Part shown: positions 43,164 to 50,702 of the stretch, one piece after another
How positions within the stretch are numbered: the first letter of the stretch is position 1
Layout of the letters: each line of letters starts with the position of its first letter
DNA from: Streptomyces cavernae
Lineage (GTDB): Bacteria; Actinomycetota; Actinomycetes; Streptomycetales; Streptomycetaceae
Direction of reading: 5' to 3'
DNA length: 64,000 nt
Assembly: GCF_004023625.1 (NCBI RefSeq)
Contig: NZ_RPDJ01000033.1
Location: forward strand, 1-64,000
The notes under the pieces: generated by a model
What the model was told of the DNA's origin: nothing
What the model saw: only the letters and a program-made list of their open reading frames with translations
Databases searched by the model: none
Position numbers and translations under genes: made by a program

Positions 43164-43788
43164 TCCATCGCGGACTGACCGCCGGCCCTGTCGTCGATGT
43201 GATCGACCGCGCGTCCGGCTCCCCGCCCGGCTCGTGGCGGGAGCTCCCCGCAAGGGCACCGCGGGCCGACGCGACTTGGGCATCGTCAGAACGCATTGAG
43301 CTGCGAGTCCTGTGCTCGGTGTGCTGGGCGAGCCTGGGGTCGTCAGGGTGTCCGGGGGGTGTGCTGACTTTCTTCCTGGCGACCTGTGGGAGCGGGTGGC
43401 CCCGCTGCTGCCGCCCGCTCCCCAACTGCGCCGGCCCCACCACGGGCGGCTGCGTGTTCCCGACCTGAAGCCCCAGCGCGACAGTGAAACCGCGGCGACG
43501 ACGAGCAGGCGGCGGGTTCGATGGATCGGGAAAACGAGATGCTGACCGTGATCGTCATCAGGCAGCCGGTGCGGCGAAGTACGCCTTGTCCAGGAGGGCC
43601 GTGGATACCGCTGCGGCCAGATTCCGGCGTGGGCGTCGCTTTGGCGTAGGCCCCGCGCCCGACTGGCGATCAGGCCGAGCGACCTGGCCCGCCGCACCCT
43701 CCTTCGAGCCTCGGGCTGAACTCAACCACCTTGGTCAACAGGCAAGTTGAAAAGATTTCGACCCGGGCCGGTGATATTGTTTGTTGCC
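43164..43788. other. Intergenic region with an IS5-type remnant
   Basis: This 625-bp gap follows the PKS3 stop. It carries the transposase remnant at 43371-43470 and, just before the next gene, A+T-rich promoter-like sequence. No intact gene is supported in it. Confidence 0.5.
43371..43470 (+). pseudogene. IS5-family transposase N-terminal fragment
   Basis: A short frame reads LPGDLWERVAPLLPPAPQLR, which is the opening segment of IS5-family transposases in actinomycetes (target is usually DELWEAVEPLLPP). The rest of the protein and the catalytic residues are absent. It marks an old insertion just downstream of PKS3. Confidence 0.6.
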
Positions 43789-44145
43789 ATGGACAAGAAA
43801 GCCGTTACCAGGCTGGTCGAAAAGTACATCGCGATGTGGAATGAATCGGACAACCGGGTTCGACGGGCTTTGGTCGACGACGTCTTCACCCAGAATGCCT
43901 CCTATACCGATCCGACTGTCGACGCCCACGGCGTCGCGGCCATCGACGAGTACATCGACGCCGCGCAGAAGAACTTCACCGGAATGCTCTTCACTTACGG
44001 CACGGTGCTGACGCATCACGACGCCGTCCACTTCACGTGGCAGGTCGGCCCGACGGGTGGTGCGCCGGTGGTGAGCGGTTCCGACGTCGCGTGGCTCGAG
44101 GGAGACCGGATCGCCCGGCTGTACGGCTTCTTCAATGGGTTCTGA
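43789..44145 (+). CDS. SnoaL/NTF2-like protein 1
   Basis: A 118-residue single-domain protein of the NTF2/SnoaL-like fold. Landmarks are the N-terminal helix VEKYIAMWNESD, the segment FTQNASYTDP, then DAHGVAAIDEYI and the final LARLYGFF-type strand (here IARLYGFFNGF). SnoaL folds act as cyclases, hydrolases or isomerases in polyketide pathways, with an acidic residue often as base. No ribosome site precedes the ATG at 43789, but a TATTGT -10-like box ends 8 bp before it, so it may be leaderless. It is the first gene after PKS3, on the same strand. A role in ring closure or double-bond shift of the polyketide amine is a guess. Confidence 0.8.
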   Translation: MDKKAVTRLVEKYIAMWNESDNRVRRALVDDVFTQNASYTDPTVDAHGVAAIDEYIDAAQKNFTGMLFTYGTVLTHHDAVHFTWQVGPTGGAPVVSGSDVAWLEGDRIARLYGFFNGF

Positions 44146-44474
44146 GAGGACGTCCCGCTTGTATGCGGGTAATGCCCGTTCGCCCGGTTCAACGGGATGC
44201 CACATGCTGGACGGTGGAGCGAACGGCATGCGATGACCGGCCATATGGCCCGCCCACCTCATCGGCGAGAACGCCCTCTCCCGGCGGCGGCCCCGCAGAG
44301 CCTCACCACGCGCAGATTCCGGAATGGAACAACGGGAGAAAGCGACCTCTGACACCCTTGGTTGACAGGCGACGACAGTGGTCCCGGAGTTCATGGGCGA
44401 ACTCCGGGACCGCGCGCATTCTGGATGACCAATACCAGTACGGGCACCTGTGACGCCGTGAAGGCGTCACGAGG
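44146..44474. other. Intergenic region between convergent genes
   Basis: This 329-bp gap separates convergent genes and holds the hairpin at 44380-44411. No gene or other clear element is seen. Confidence 0.5.
44380..44411. terminator. Bidirectional terminator hairpin
   Basis: A perfect 13-bp stem (GGTCCCGGAGTTC and its complement) with a 6-base loop lies between two convergent genes. There is no T-run, as is common in Streptomyces terminators. Confidence 0.75.
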
Positions 44475-45488
44475 TCACTGCGTGAGCCTCTCGAAGTTGC
44501 CGGTGTCCTTCGTGTCGGGGGCGTTACCGGCCGGCGGTGGAGCCGGAACCCGCAAGACAACCCAGGTCCCGAGCACGGCCACCACCAGGATCACGCCGGC
44601 CGTCACCAGCGTCACACCGTCCGGGTGGATCAGCGGCTGGCCCCGCAGCGCCTGCCAGAAGACGAGAGCGAAGGCGGCGGCGTACACCCCCGAGGCGAGC
44701 AGCACCAGGCGCAGCCGTACCCGGTCGTTCCCGAGGCGGGTGAAGCGCGGTGCCAGAACGGCCAGCACCAGGACCAGCAGTGGCAGCAGCTGCAGCGCGT
44801 GCATGCCGAAGAAGTGCGGTATTCGCAGATCGCCGCCGGTGGTCGACCAGCCGGTCAGCGGCATCGAGGGACCGCCGTCGGGCACCCCCACGCTGTGTGC
44901 GCCGACCACGTCGGAGACGCCGCTCTGCTGCCCCGGCGCGGGCCGGTCCATCAGGAAGCCGACGGCGGTTCCGGCCAGCGCCAGGATGATGCCGCAGCGC
45001 ATCGCCCAGGCGGACGCTCGGTCGGCCATCCGGGCCAGGAGCAGAAGCACGGCGAGGACGAGCGTGGCGAGCCACAGGAAAATGACCGTGCCGCCCATCA
45101 CGTTGTACAACGCCTCGTCCAGAGGTGTTTCGTAGTTGAAGTGGCTGCGCTTCCCGCGCATCGCCTGTCCCGAGATGATCACGATCTCGATGGCGCTCGC
45201 CACGGCGACGACCGTCCCCGCCCACCAGGCCACGCGTCGGCCGCGGGGGAGGAGCGAGAGCATCCAGGACAGGGTGAGGCAGTACGCCGCGAACGAGAGC
45301 GTGAACTTGAACGGCTTGAGCCAGATCGGCGAGCCCACCAGAACACGGTCGTCGACGAGGAGTCCCACCGCGCACAGGACGGCGATCGGCACCATCGCCG
45401 CGGAGCTCAGCACCAGCGGCCGGTGCCACGACCGCCATGGAGCCGACGACCGCCACGTCGACGAAGACCCAACCGATGAAGAAGACAT
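44475..45488 (-). CDS. Integral membrane protein, unknown function
   Basis: A 337-residue protein with about eight strongly hydrophobic segments after a Ser-rich start and a proline/glycine-rich polar tail. Recognisable transporter or enzyme motifs were not seen. Polar loops include RGKRSHFNYETPLDEALYN and PSMPLTGWSTTGGDLRIPHFFGMH, the latter rich in His and Gly. It could be a transport or resistance protein for the product, as no other exporter lies near the PKS genes, but this is a guess. The ATG at 45488 follows a G-rich ribosome site very closely. The gene is downstream of the P450 after tandem hairpins, so it probably has its own promoter or read-through. Confidence 0.7.
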   Translation of the reverse strand: MSSSSVGSSSTWRSSAPWRSWHRPLVLSSAAMVPIAVLCAVGLLVDDRVLVGSPIWLKPFKFTLSFAAYCLTLSWMLSLLPRGRRVAWWAGTVVAVASAIEIVIISGQAMRGKRSHFNYETPLDEALYNVMGGTVIFLWLATLVLAVLLLLARMADRASAWAMRCGIILALAGTAVGFLMDRPAPGQQSGVSDVVGAHSVGVPDGGPSMPLTGWSTTGGDLRIPHFFGMHALQLLPLLVLVLAVLAPRFTRLGNDRVRLRLVLLASGVYAAAFALVFWQALRGQPLIHPDGVTLVTAGVILVVAVLGTWVVLRVPAPPPAGNAPDTKDTGNFERLTQ

Positions 45489-45504
45489 GACCCCCCTCAC
45501 ATAC

Positions 45505-45528
45505 GGACGGCGGAGGTGTCCGCCGTCC
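45505..45528 (-). terminator. Small hairpin upstream of the membrane gene
   Basis: A perfect 10-bp stem (GGACGGCGGA) with a 4-base loop, one base before the larger hairpin at 45529. It lies 17 bp before the membrane-protein start codon and could act on termination or on translation of that gene. Confidence 0.4.
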
Positions 45529-45563
45529 GGTGGCACGCCGGCCTGATCGGCCGGCGTGCCACC
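45529..45563 (-). terminator. Terminator hairpin after the P450
   Basis: A perfect 14-bp stem (GGTGGCACGCCGGC) with a 7-base loop lies 57 bp past the P450 stop codon. It probably ends the amine oxidase-P450 transcript. Confidence 0.7.
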
Positions 45564-45620
45564 TGCTCGTCGTATCCGGTACATCCGGCGTTGGTTCGGA
45601 GGCGGACTGCGGTTCAGGGG

Positions 45621-46808
45621 TCAGCCGGACACCCGTACCGGCAGCCGCCTGGGGCAGATGATCTGCATCGGGTCCTCGAACTCCACGCCGGCCGAGTGGT
45701 CGACGGTGATTCCGTCGTAACGGTCGAACAGCGCGTTCAGCGCGATCCTGGCCTCCAGCCGGGCCAGCGGGGCACCGAGGCAGAAGTGGACGCCCAGCCC
45801 GAAGGCGATGTGTCCGCTGGTGTCGCGGCGGATGTCGAAGCGGTCCGGGTCGGGGAACCGCAGCGGATCCCGATTGGCCGCGCCGGACCACAGGGTCACC
45901 AACTCACCCTCGCCGACGGGCTGCCCGCCGAGCTCGGTCTCGGTGGTCGTCACGCGCACGAGCCTGGAGAACGGCGGGTACAGCCGCATGAGCTCCTCGA
46001 TGGCGTTGGGCAGCAGATCGCGGTCCGCGCGCACGGCGGCGAACGCCTCGGGGTGGCGGTCGAAGGTGAGGATCGCGTTGCCGAGCAGCGCCATGGAGGC
46101 GGCGTGGCCGGCGAACAGGGTCAGGCCGATCAAGCCGATCAGATCGCCGTCGCGCAGCGGCTTGTCGTCGATGGTCGCCCGGGCGAGCCCGGTGAGCAGG
46201 TCGTCGGCCGGGTTCTCCCGCCGCCTGCGCACGTGCTCGAGGATGTAGGCGTTCATCTCCCGGATGGCGGGGACGATCTCGGCCTCCATCACCTCCGGTG
46301 GCACGGTCGCCGCGTCGAGTGCGCCCAGTGCGTCGCCCCAGGCCCGGTACATCGGCACGTCCTCGGCCGGCAGGCCGAGCATCTCGGCTACCACGAGGAT
46401 CGGCAGGGGATAGGCCACTTCGCCGATCAGGTCGAAGGCGTCCGATCCGGACACCTTGTCGAGCAGGGAGTCGGTGGTCCGCTCGATCCGCTCGGCGAGG
46501 CCAGAGACCGCGCGCGGGGTGAAGGCGTGGCTGATTGCCCGGCGCAGCTTCTTGTGATGTGGGCCATCGCTGGTGACCAGGTTGCCCATGAGGAACAGGT
46601 CGAAATCGGGCTGTGGTTCGTTGTACAGCCGCACCGTGTCCGAGGAGAACGTCTTCGGGTCGGTGAGCACGCGGGCGATGTCGGCGTGCCGGAACAGCTG
46701 CCACCCGTAGGTGTCGTCGTGATGGATCGGCTTCTTCTCGTGCATCTCGCGGAACCAGGTGAACAGCGAATCCACGGGTTCGGTCACGGATTTCTCTGTC
46801 GTCGGCAT
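45621..46808 (-). CDS. Cytochrome P450
   Basis: A bacterial class I cytochrome P450 monooxygenase of about 395 residues. The heme ligand Cys (residue 343) is in FGLGVHFCLGAPLARLE, and the K-helix ExxR is EELMR. The I-helix reads FAGHAASMALL, where most P450s have AGxET[TS]; both the acidic residue and the Thr of the proton-relay pair are missing. The frame also begins at GTG 46847, overlapping the amine oxidase stop as GTGA; the ATG at 46808 is chosen because it has AAGGG upstream, but the coupled GTG remains possible. It is transcribed with the amine oxidase. It may oxidise the alkaloid or its side chain. Redox partners are not encoded nearby. Confidence 0.92.
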   Translation of the reverse strand: MPTTEKSVTEPVDSLFTWFREMHEKKPIHHDDTYGWQLFRHADIARVLTDPKTFSSDTVRLYNEPQPDFDLFLMGNLVTSDGPHHKKLRRAISHAFTPRAVSGLAERIERTTDSLLDKVSGSDAFDLIGEVAYPLPILVVAEMLGLPAEDVPMYRAWGDALGALDAATVPPEVMEAEIVPAIREMNAYILEHVRRRRENPADDLLTGLARATIDDKPLRDGDLIGLIGLTLFAGHAASMALLGNAILTFDRHPEAFAAVRADRDLLPNAIEELMRLYPPFSRLVRVTTTETELGGQPVGEGELVTLWSGAANRDPLRFPDPDRFDIRRDTSGHIAFGLGVHFCLGAPLARLEARIALNALFDRYDGITVDHSAGVEFEDPMQIICPRRLPVRVSG

Positions 46809-46843
46809 GGCCACCCTTGATTCGACTGCCACTGAGTTGCTGT

Positions 46844-48352
46844 TCACAGGCCGACCATGGACCGGTAGACCTTGCGGTCGATCTGCGGCAAGGCCAGGCC
46901 CAGGGTGTTCGGCGTGGTCGACGGAGTCGGCGACAGCGTTGGGGACCCGGCGACCCTGAGGCCCGATTCAATGGCGCCGTCCATGTAGCCGACCCAGCCG
47001 AGGGCGAGGTCGTCGCCGCAGAACTTGACCTTTCCGAAGGGCTGGTTGATCGCGCGGTGCAGTTTCGTCAGTTGGTGGGGCTGCCGGAACGCGGGCCCGC
47101 CGAGGGAGAACTCGTCCGCCTGCCAGTCGCACACGGTGTAGCTGCGCAGTGTCGCCGACGGCAGGATCTTGCGCACCGCGGCCTCGACCTGCCCCCGGTT
47201 GCGGAAGTCCAGTGCGGTGTCGATGGTGAAAGCCACGACGGGAGCGTTGTCGTTCAGCCGGCCCATGATGACGAAGGGGTGGTCCTCGGGCGCCTCGGCG
47301 ATGAACCGGTCGGTGGGGGTGGCCAGGTCCAGCCACAACTTCTTCTGACGCGGTACGCCGTAGCCCTGGACGGTGGCGTCGCGGTACGCCTGCGGCAGCA
47401 CCGGATTGAAGGTGATCTTCTTCCAGACGTTGACCGGCACCGCCATGACGACCTCGGCGGCGAAGTAGCTCGCCCCCGCCCGGGTGACCACCTTGACCTG
47501 GCCGGACTGCTGGGTGACCGAGGCGACCGGGGCGTTGAGCTTCAGGTCCGGCTTGCCCTCGGCCAGGATCGCGCCGGCCAGGGCGATGGTTCCGCGATCC
47601 ATGCGGTAGGTGTTGACCCCGGAGAAGCCCTGGTAGTTCCAGCCCGCCAGAGCCCACCACTGCGACAGTTGGAGCAGTGAGCCCCGTGCAGTCGGCGCAC
47701 CGTAGAGCCCGGTGGTGCTGGTCATCCGGATCTCGTCCTCGGGCGCGTAGGCCAGCTGGTCGAGCCGGTCGCGCAGGGACAGCCGGTCCAGCGGTGTGAT
47801 CAGGTCCTCGCGGGTGAACGGCGCGTAGGGCTTGGGGAAGTAATCCTTCGAGCCGTCGAAGAACGGCGTGAACAGTTCGCCCTGCCGGGTGTAGGCCGTG
47901 ACCGGGTCGGATTCCACGAATCCGGTCGTGGTGGGCATGAGTACGCGCTCGGGGCCGGCGTCGGCGACGATCTTGAGGTTGTAGCGCGATATCTCACGCC
48001 AGATGTGCGGCTGCAGCGGGTCGACCCAGGCGCCACCGCGCTCGATCTCGTAGCCGTTGAACGTGTCGGTCCACGTGCGGCCGCCGATGCGGTTGCGCGC
48101 CTCGAGGACGAGGACGCTGAGGCCCTTGGCCCGCAGTTCGCGGGCCGCGATGAGACCGGCCAGTCCGGCGCCGACGACGATCGTGTCGTAGGTCTGACGG
48201 GCGGTGACGTCTGTGTCGACGGCGGCTTCGGCGAGGGCGGGCACGCCCGCCCCGAGCGCCGTACCGGCTATGGCCAGGCCTGTCGCCTTGAGCGCGGTCC
48301 TTCTGGACATCGCAGAACGATGCGCGGCCTTCTTGCCACGGCTGGTGAACAT
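46844..48352 (-). CDS. Tat-exported flavin amine oxidase-family protein
   Basis: A 502-residue FAD enzyme of the monoamine oxidase family. The N-terminus has a twin-arginine motif SRRTALK, then a hydrophobic run with Ala-Leu-Ala ending AEAAVD, so it is probably folded in the cytoplasm and sent across the membrane. The FAD motif VVGAGLAGLIAA and LEARNRIGGR follow, and the C-terminal FAD region is FCGDDLALGWVGYMDGA. The ATG at 48352 has GGGGGAG five bases upstream. In the locus it could oxidise the amine or imine of the polyketide alkaloid, adding unsaturation in the ring. It is separated from the imine reductase by a strong hairpin and overlaps the P450 frame. Confidence 0.88.
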   Translation of the reverse strand: MFTSRGKKAAHRSAMSRRTALKATGLAIAGTALGAGVPALAEAAVDTDVTARQTYDTIVVGAGLAGLIAARELRAKGLSVLVLEARNRIGGRTWTDTFNGYEIERGGAWVDPLQPHIWREISRYNLKIVADAGPERVLMPTTTGFVESDPVTAYTRQGELFTPFFDGSKDYFPKPYAPFTREDLITPLDRLSLRDRLDQLAYAPEDEIRMTSTTGLYGAPTARGSLLQLSQWWALAGWNYQGFSGVNTYRMDRGTIALAGAILAEGKPDLKLNAPVASVTQQSGQVKVVTRAGASYFAAEVVMAVPVNVWKKITFNPVLPQAYRDATVQGYGVPRQKKLWLDLATPTDRFIAEAPEDHPFVIMGRLNDNAPVVAFTIDTALDFRNRGQVEAAVRKILPSATLRSYTVCDWQADEFSLGGPAFRQPHQLTKLHRAINQPFGKVKFCGDDLALGWVGYMDGAIESGLRVAGSPTLSPTPSTTPNTLGLALPQIDRKVYRSMVGL

Positions 48353-48410
48353 GAACTCCCCCGTGTCGTTTCCGTGTAGCTTTCGAGAGTTTGACTTGCT
48401 GGATTTCAAA

Positions 48411-48461
48411 CCGAGCCGGGAATCCGGGTCGCGGAATCCGCGACCCGGATTCCCGGCTCGG
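48411..48461 (-). terminator. Perfect 24-bp hairpin terminator
   Basis: Two perfectly complementary arms of 24 bp (48411-48434 and 48438-48461) with a 3-base AAT loop lie between the imine reductase stop and the amine oxidase start. No T-run follows. It probably ends the imine reductase transcript. Confidence 0.8.
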
Positions 48462-48484
48462 CTCTTGCCGGTGTCGGGAAGAAA

Positions 48485-49378
48485 TCAGGCGGCTGGCTTG
48501 CGGAACTGCTTGATCAGCGCCGCGTAGCTGTTCTCGGCGTCGCCGTCCGCCACCGCGCGCTTGGCCAGTTCCAGGAAGAATCGCGGCAGTTCGGTGTTGA
48601 CGCCGAGTGCCTGGCTCTCCTCCAGCAGGTGCGTCATGCCGCCCACGTGGACGTTGACGGTGGCGTCGGTGGCCGGGTACTCGCCCTCGTCGATCTGCTG
48701 CGCGTACGCGGAGGCATACTCGGCCGTCACGTTGATCGCGGTGGTGGCCAGCTCTGCGAACGTCGTCGCCTTGACGTTCGCTGTTTCCAGCAGCGCGGCA
48801 GCGTGCAGGAAGCTGTTCAGAACGCCCCACATGATGCTCAGCACGGACATGTCGTACAGGGCGGACAAGCCGTGGTCCTCGTCGAGGTAGATCGTCGCGG
48901 CCTCGCCCAGGACCTGGAGGGTGGCCTGGTGCTGCTCGAAGGCGACCTTCGGCCCGGAGTACAGCAGCGTGGCCTCGGCGCTGCCGATGGCCTGGGGAAG
49001 GGCGAGAATGGCACCGTCGAGGTAGGTGATGTCGAGCTTGGCCGCCCACTGGGCGGTCTCGCGCGCCTGGGTGGAGCTGGCCGTGGTCAGGTTGACCAGG
49101 GTGCGGCTCGCCAGCGACGAGCCGACCGGGTCCAGCAACCCGTGCACGGCGTCATAGTCCGAGACGCAGATGACGACGAGCGGGCTCGCCTCGACGGCGC
49201 TCTTGACCGAGTCGGCGAGGGTGGCGCCGTTGGCGACGAGCTCGTCGGACTTGCCGGCCGAGCGGTTCCAGACGGTGGTCGGGTGTCCCTTGGCCAGGAA
49301 GGCCGCGGCGAGTGCTTGGCCCATCAGGCCCAAGCCGACGACGGTGACCGGTGCTTGGGACGGGGGGAGGGTGGACAC
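48485..49378 (-). CDS. Imine reductase-family NADPH oxidoreductase
   Basis: A 297-residue protein of the 6-phosphogluconate/beta-hydroxyacid dehydrogenase superfamily. The N-terminal Rossmann motif is VVGLGLMGQALAAAF with NRS after the second strand, which prefers NADPH. The C-terminal helical part contains ALYDMSVLSIMWGVLNSF, the region where imine reductases carry their catalytic residue; whether the usual Asp or Tyr is present needs an alignment. Imine reductases reduce cyclic imines such as 1-piperideines, and the PKS and aminotransferase should make such an imine. The GTG at 49378 has GGAG eight bases upstream, giving normal family length. A 393-residue longer frame exists but lacks support. 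Confidence 0.85.
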   Translation of the reverse strand: MSTLPPSQAPVTVVGLGLMGQALAAAFLAKGHPTTVWNRSAGKSDELVANGATLADSVKSAVEASPLVVICVSDYDAVHGLLDPVGSSLASRTLVNLTTASSTQARETAQWAAKLDITYLDGAILALPQAIGSAEATLLYSGPKVAFEQHQATLQVLGEAATIYLDEDHGLSALYDMSVLSIMWGVLNSFLHAAALLETANVKATTFAELATTAINVTAEYASAYAQQIDEGEYPATDATVNVHVGGMTHLLEESQALGVNTELPRFFLELAKRAVADGDAENSYAALIKQFRKPAA

Positions 49379-49490
49379 AGGTACTTCTCCGTACTTCGTG
49401 CGGCTTCCGCCGCGATGGGTGTGATCGATCATTCGTGGGCCCCGGGCAGCAGCACGAAGGCTGCGCTTGACTCCCGTGCTCGGGGGCCTT

Positions 49491-49763
49491 GGGGGTTCTT
49501 GCACCATGAGCGTCCGATGAGGTCGCGTGGTCTGGTGCCGGGGGCACCTCCCACGCCTTTCGGGCTGTGGGGGAGCATCGCCAGGCGCCGGAGAGCCCTG
49601 GACGGGGTGCCCCCGCTCGAGCGGAGCCGAGAGCTTGGGGGAGGAGCTATCTGGGCTTTTCGGCAACGCGGCGATGGGGGTGCCCCCTGCTCGAGCGCAG
49701 CCGAGAGCTTGGGGGAGCGGTGCCAGACCGCGCGACCCGGGCGGGCACAGTGCGAGGAACCCC
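49491..49763. mobile_element. MITE-like element 2, inverted relative to element 1
   Basis: About 272 bp with ends GGGGTTCTTGCACCATG (left) and CAGTGCGAGGAACCCC (right) that form an imperfect inverted repeat. It matches element 1 (10267-10464) on the other strand over about 170 bp, plus one extra internal copy of the AGCTCTCGG...CTCGAG unit. No transposase is present. It occupies the gap between the second SnoaL-like gene and the imine reductase and slightly overlaps neither. Confidence 0.6.
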
Positions 49764-49777
49764 AGACAGGCCCTGGG

Positions 49778-50203
49778 TCAGCCCTGGTTCGCGTCCTCGG
49801 CGGTCCACGGGCCGCTGACACCGAAGGGGTTGTCCACGACGTAGCGCCAGTAGCCGTCCTCGCCCCGGTGCAGTACGTCGATGGCCACGCCCTTCAGCAG
49901 CTCCGGCCTGCCGTTCTCGTCGAGCGCCGCCATCTGCCACTCGACCACGAGCTGAGCGGTGTCGCCGACCACGAGTTGCTGGCGCACCGTCGCGTCCACG
50001 GAGGGCTTGCGATTCTTCAGGAACTCGACCACGTAATCATGGCGGGCCTGGCCGTAGAGAGGGAATCCCGGCTCCCACATTCCGACCGCATTGTCGACGT
50101 ACATGGCGTTGACCGCGTCCGCGTCGCCGGAGTTGAACGCTATTCCGAACGCCTCCTGGTGCTTGTCGATATCAGTCACCAGAGTGTAATTGCTGTCGGC
50201 CAC
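49778..50203 (-). CDS. SnoaL/NTF2-like protein 2
   Basis: A 141-residue NTF2-like protein distinct in sequence from the one at 43789. It has an N-terminal helix, then FNSGDADAVNAMYVDNAV, which is typical of this fold, a central conserved strand region and a DVLHRGEDGYWRYVVDNP strand pair at the C-terminus. It may bind or isomerise the pathway intermediate. The GTG at 50203 gives the normal family length; its ribosome site (GGAG 12 bases away) is distant. It is the outermost minus-strand gene of the tailoring group. Confidence 0.75.
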   Translation of the reverse strand: MADSNYTLVTDIDKHQEAFGIAFNSGDADAVNAMYVDNAVGMWEPGFPLYGQARHDYVVEFLKNRKPSVDATVRQQLVVGDTAQLVVEWQMAALDENGRPELLKGVAIDVLHRGEDGYWRYVVDNPFGVSGPWTAEDANQG

Positions 50204-50702
50204 GGCGCATTCGCTCCATTCATGTCTGCAGCACCTGCATGAATCTGCTCGCACGCTACCAGCGCGCTTCCCCGTCGCGGTCTCCTGCCGGTAATCGTCG
50301 CCCCGGCGTGCGGAGCGCCGCTTCGATTACCCTGGAATGACCATTGGGCTTGCGTTTTCCAGCGGGGCCGTATTGGACGGCGGGACCTCTTTCTGGGTAG
50401 GTGAGTTGATGGCCGCGCTGTTTGCGCCCGGCCGTACCCACCGGCGCGACGGTCGGTGAGGTGTGCGGCGCGCTCAGCGAGGTGTGGGGGACCTCGCACG
50501 TGCGTGCCCGCGAAGGCGCTGGGCGTCCGGTTACTCATGGGTGAGCGTGTCGGAGGACGGTCGGCCCTATCGTCTCCACGGGAGTCTTGGGGAGGGTGCG
50601 CCCGTGATACCGGTAACCGCACCAGTAACACGGAGCGAACCCTGCTCTCGATCGCCGGACGAACCGAGGGTGTTGCGCTGCGTCTGCGCCACCGGGTGAC
50701 GA
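50204..50702. other. Intergenic region between divergent genes
   Basis: This 499-bp gap must hold the promoters of a SnoaL-like gene and the hypothetical gene. A pair of CCNGTAAC repeats 12 bp apart is seen near 50611. No gene is supported. Confidence 0.5.

Noticed and set aside
50611..50635. Two CCNGTAAC repeats near 50611-50635 considered as a SARP or receptor site.
   Set aside because: The period is 12 bp rather than 11, and there are only two copies.
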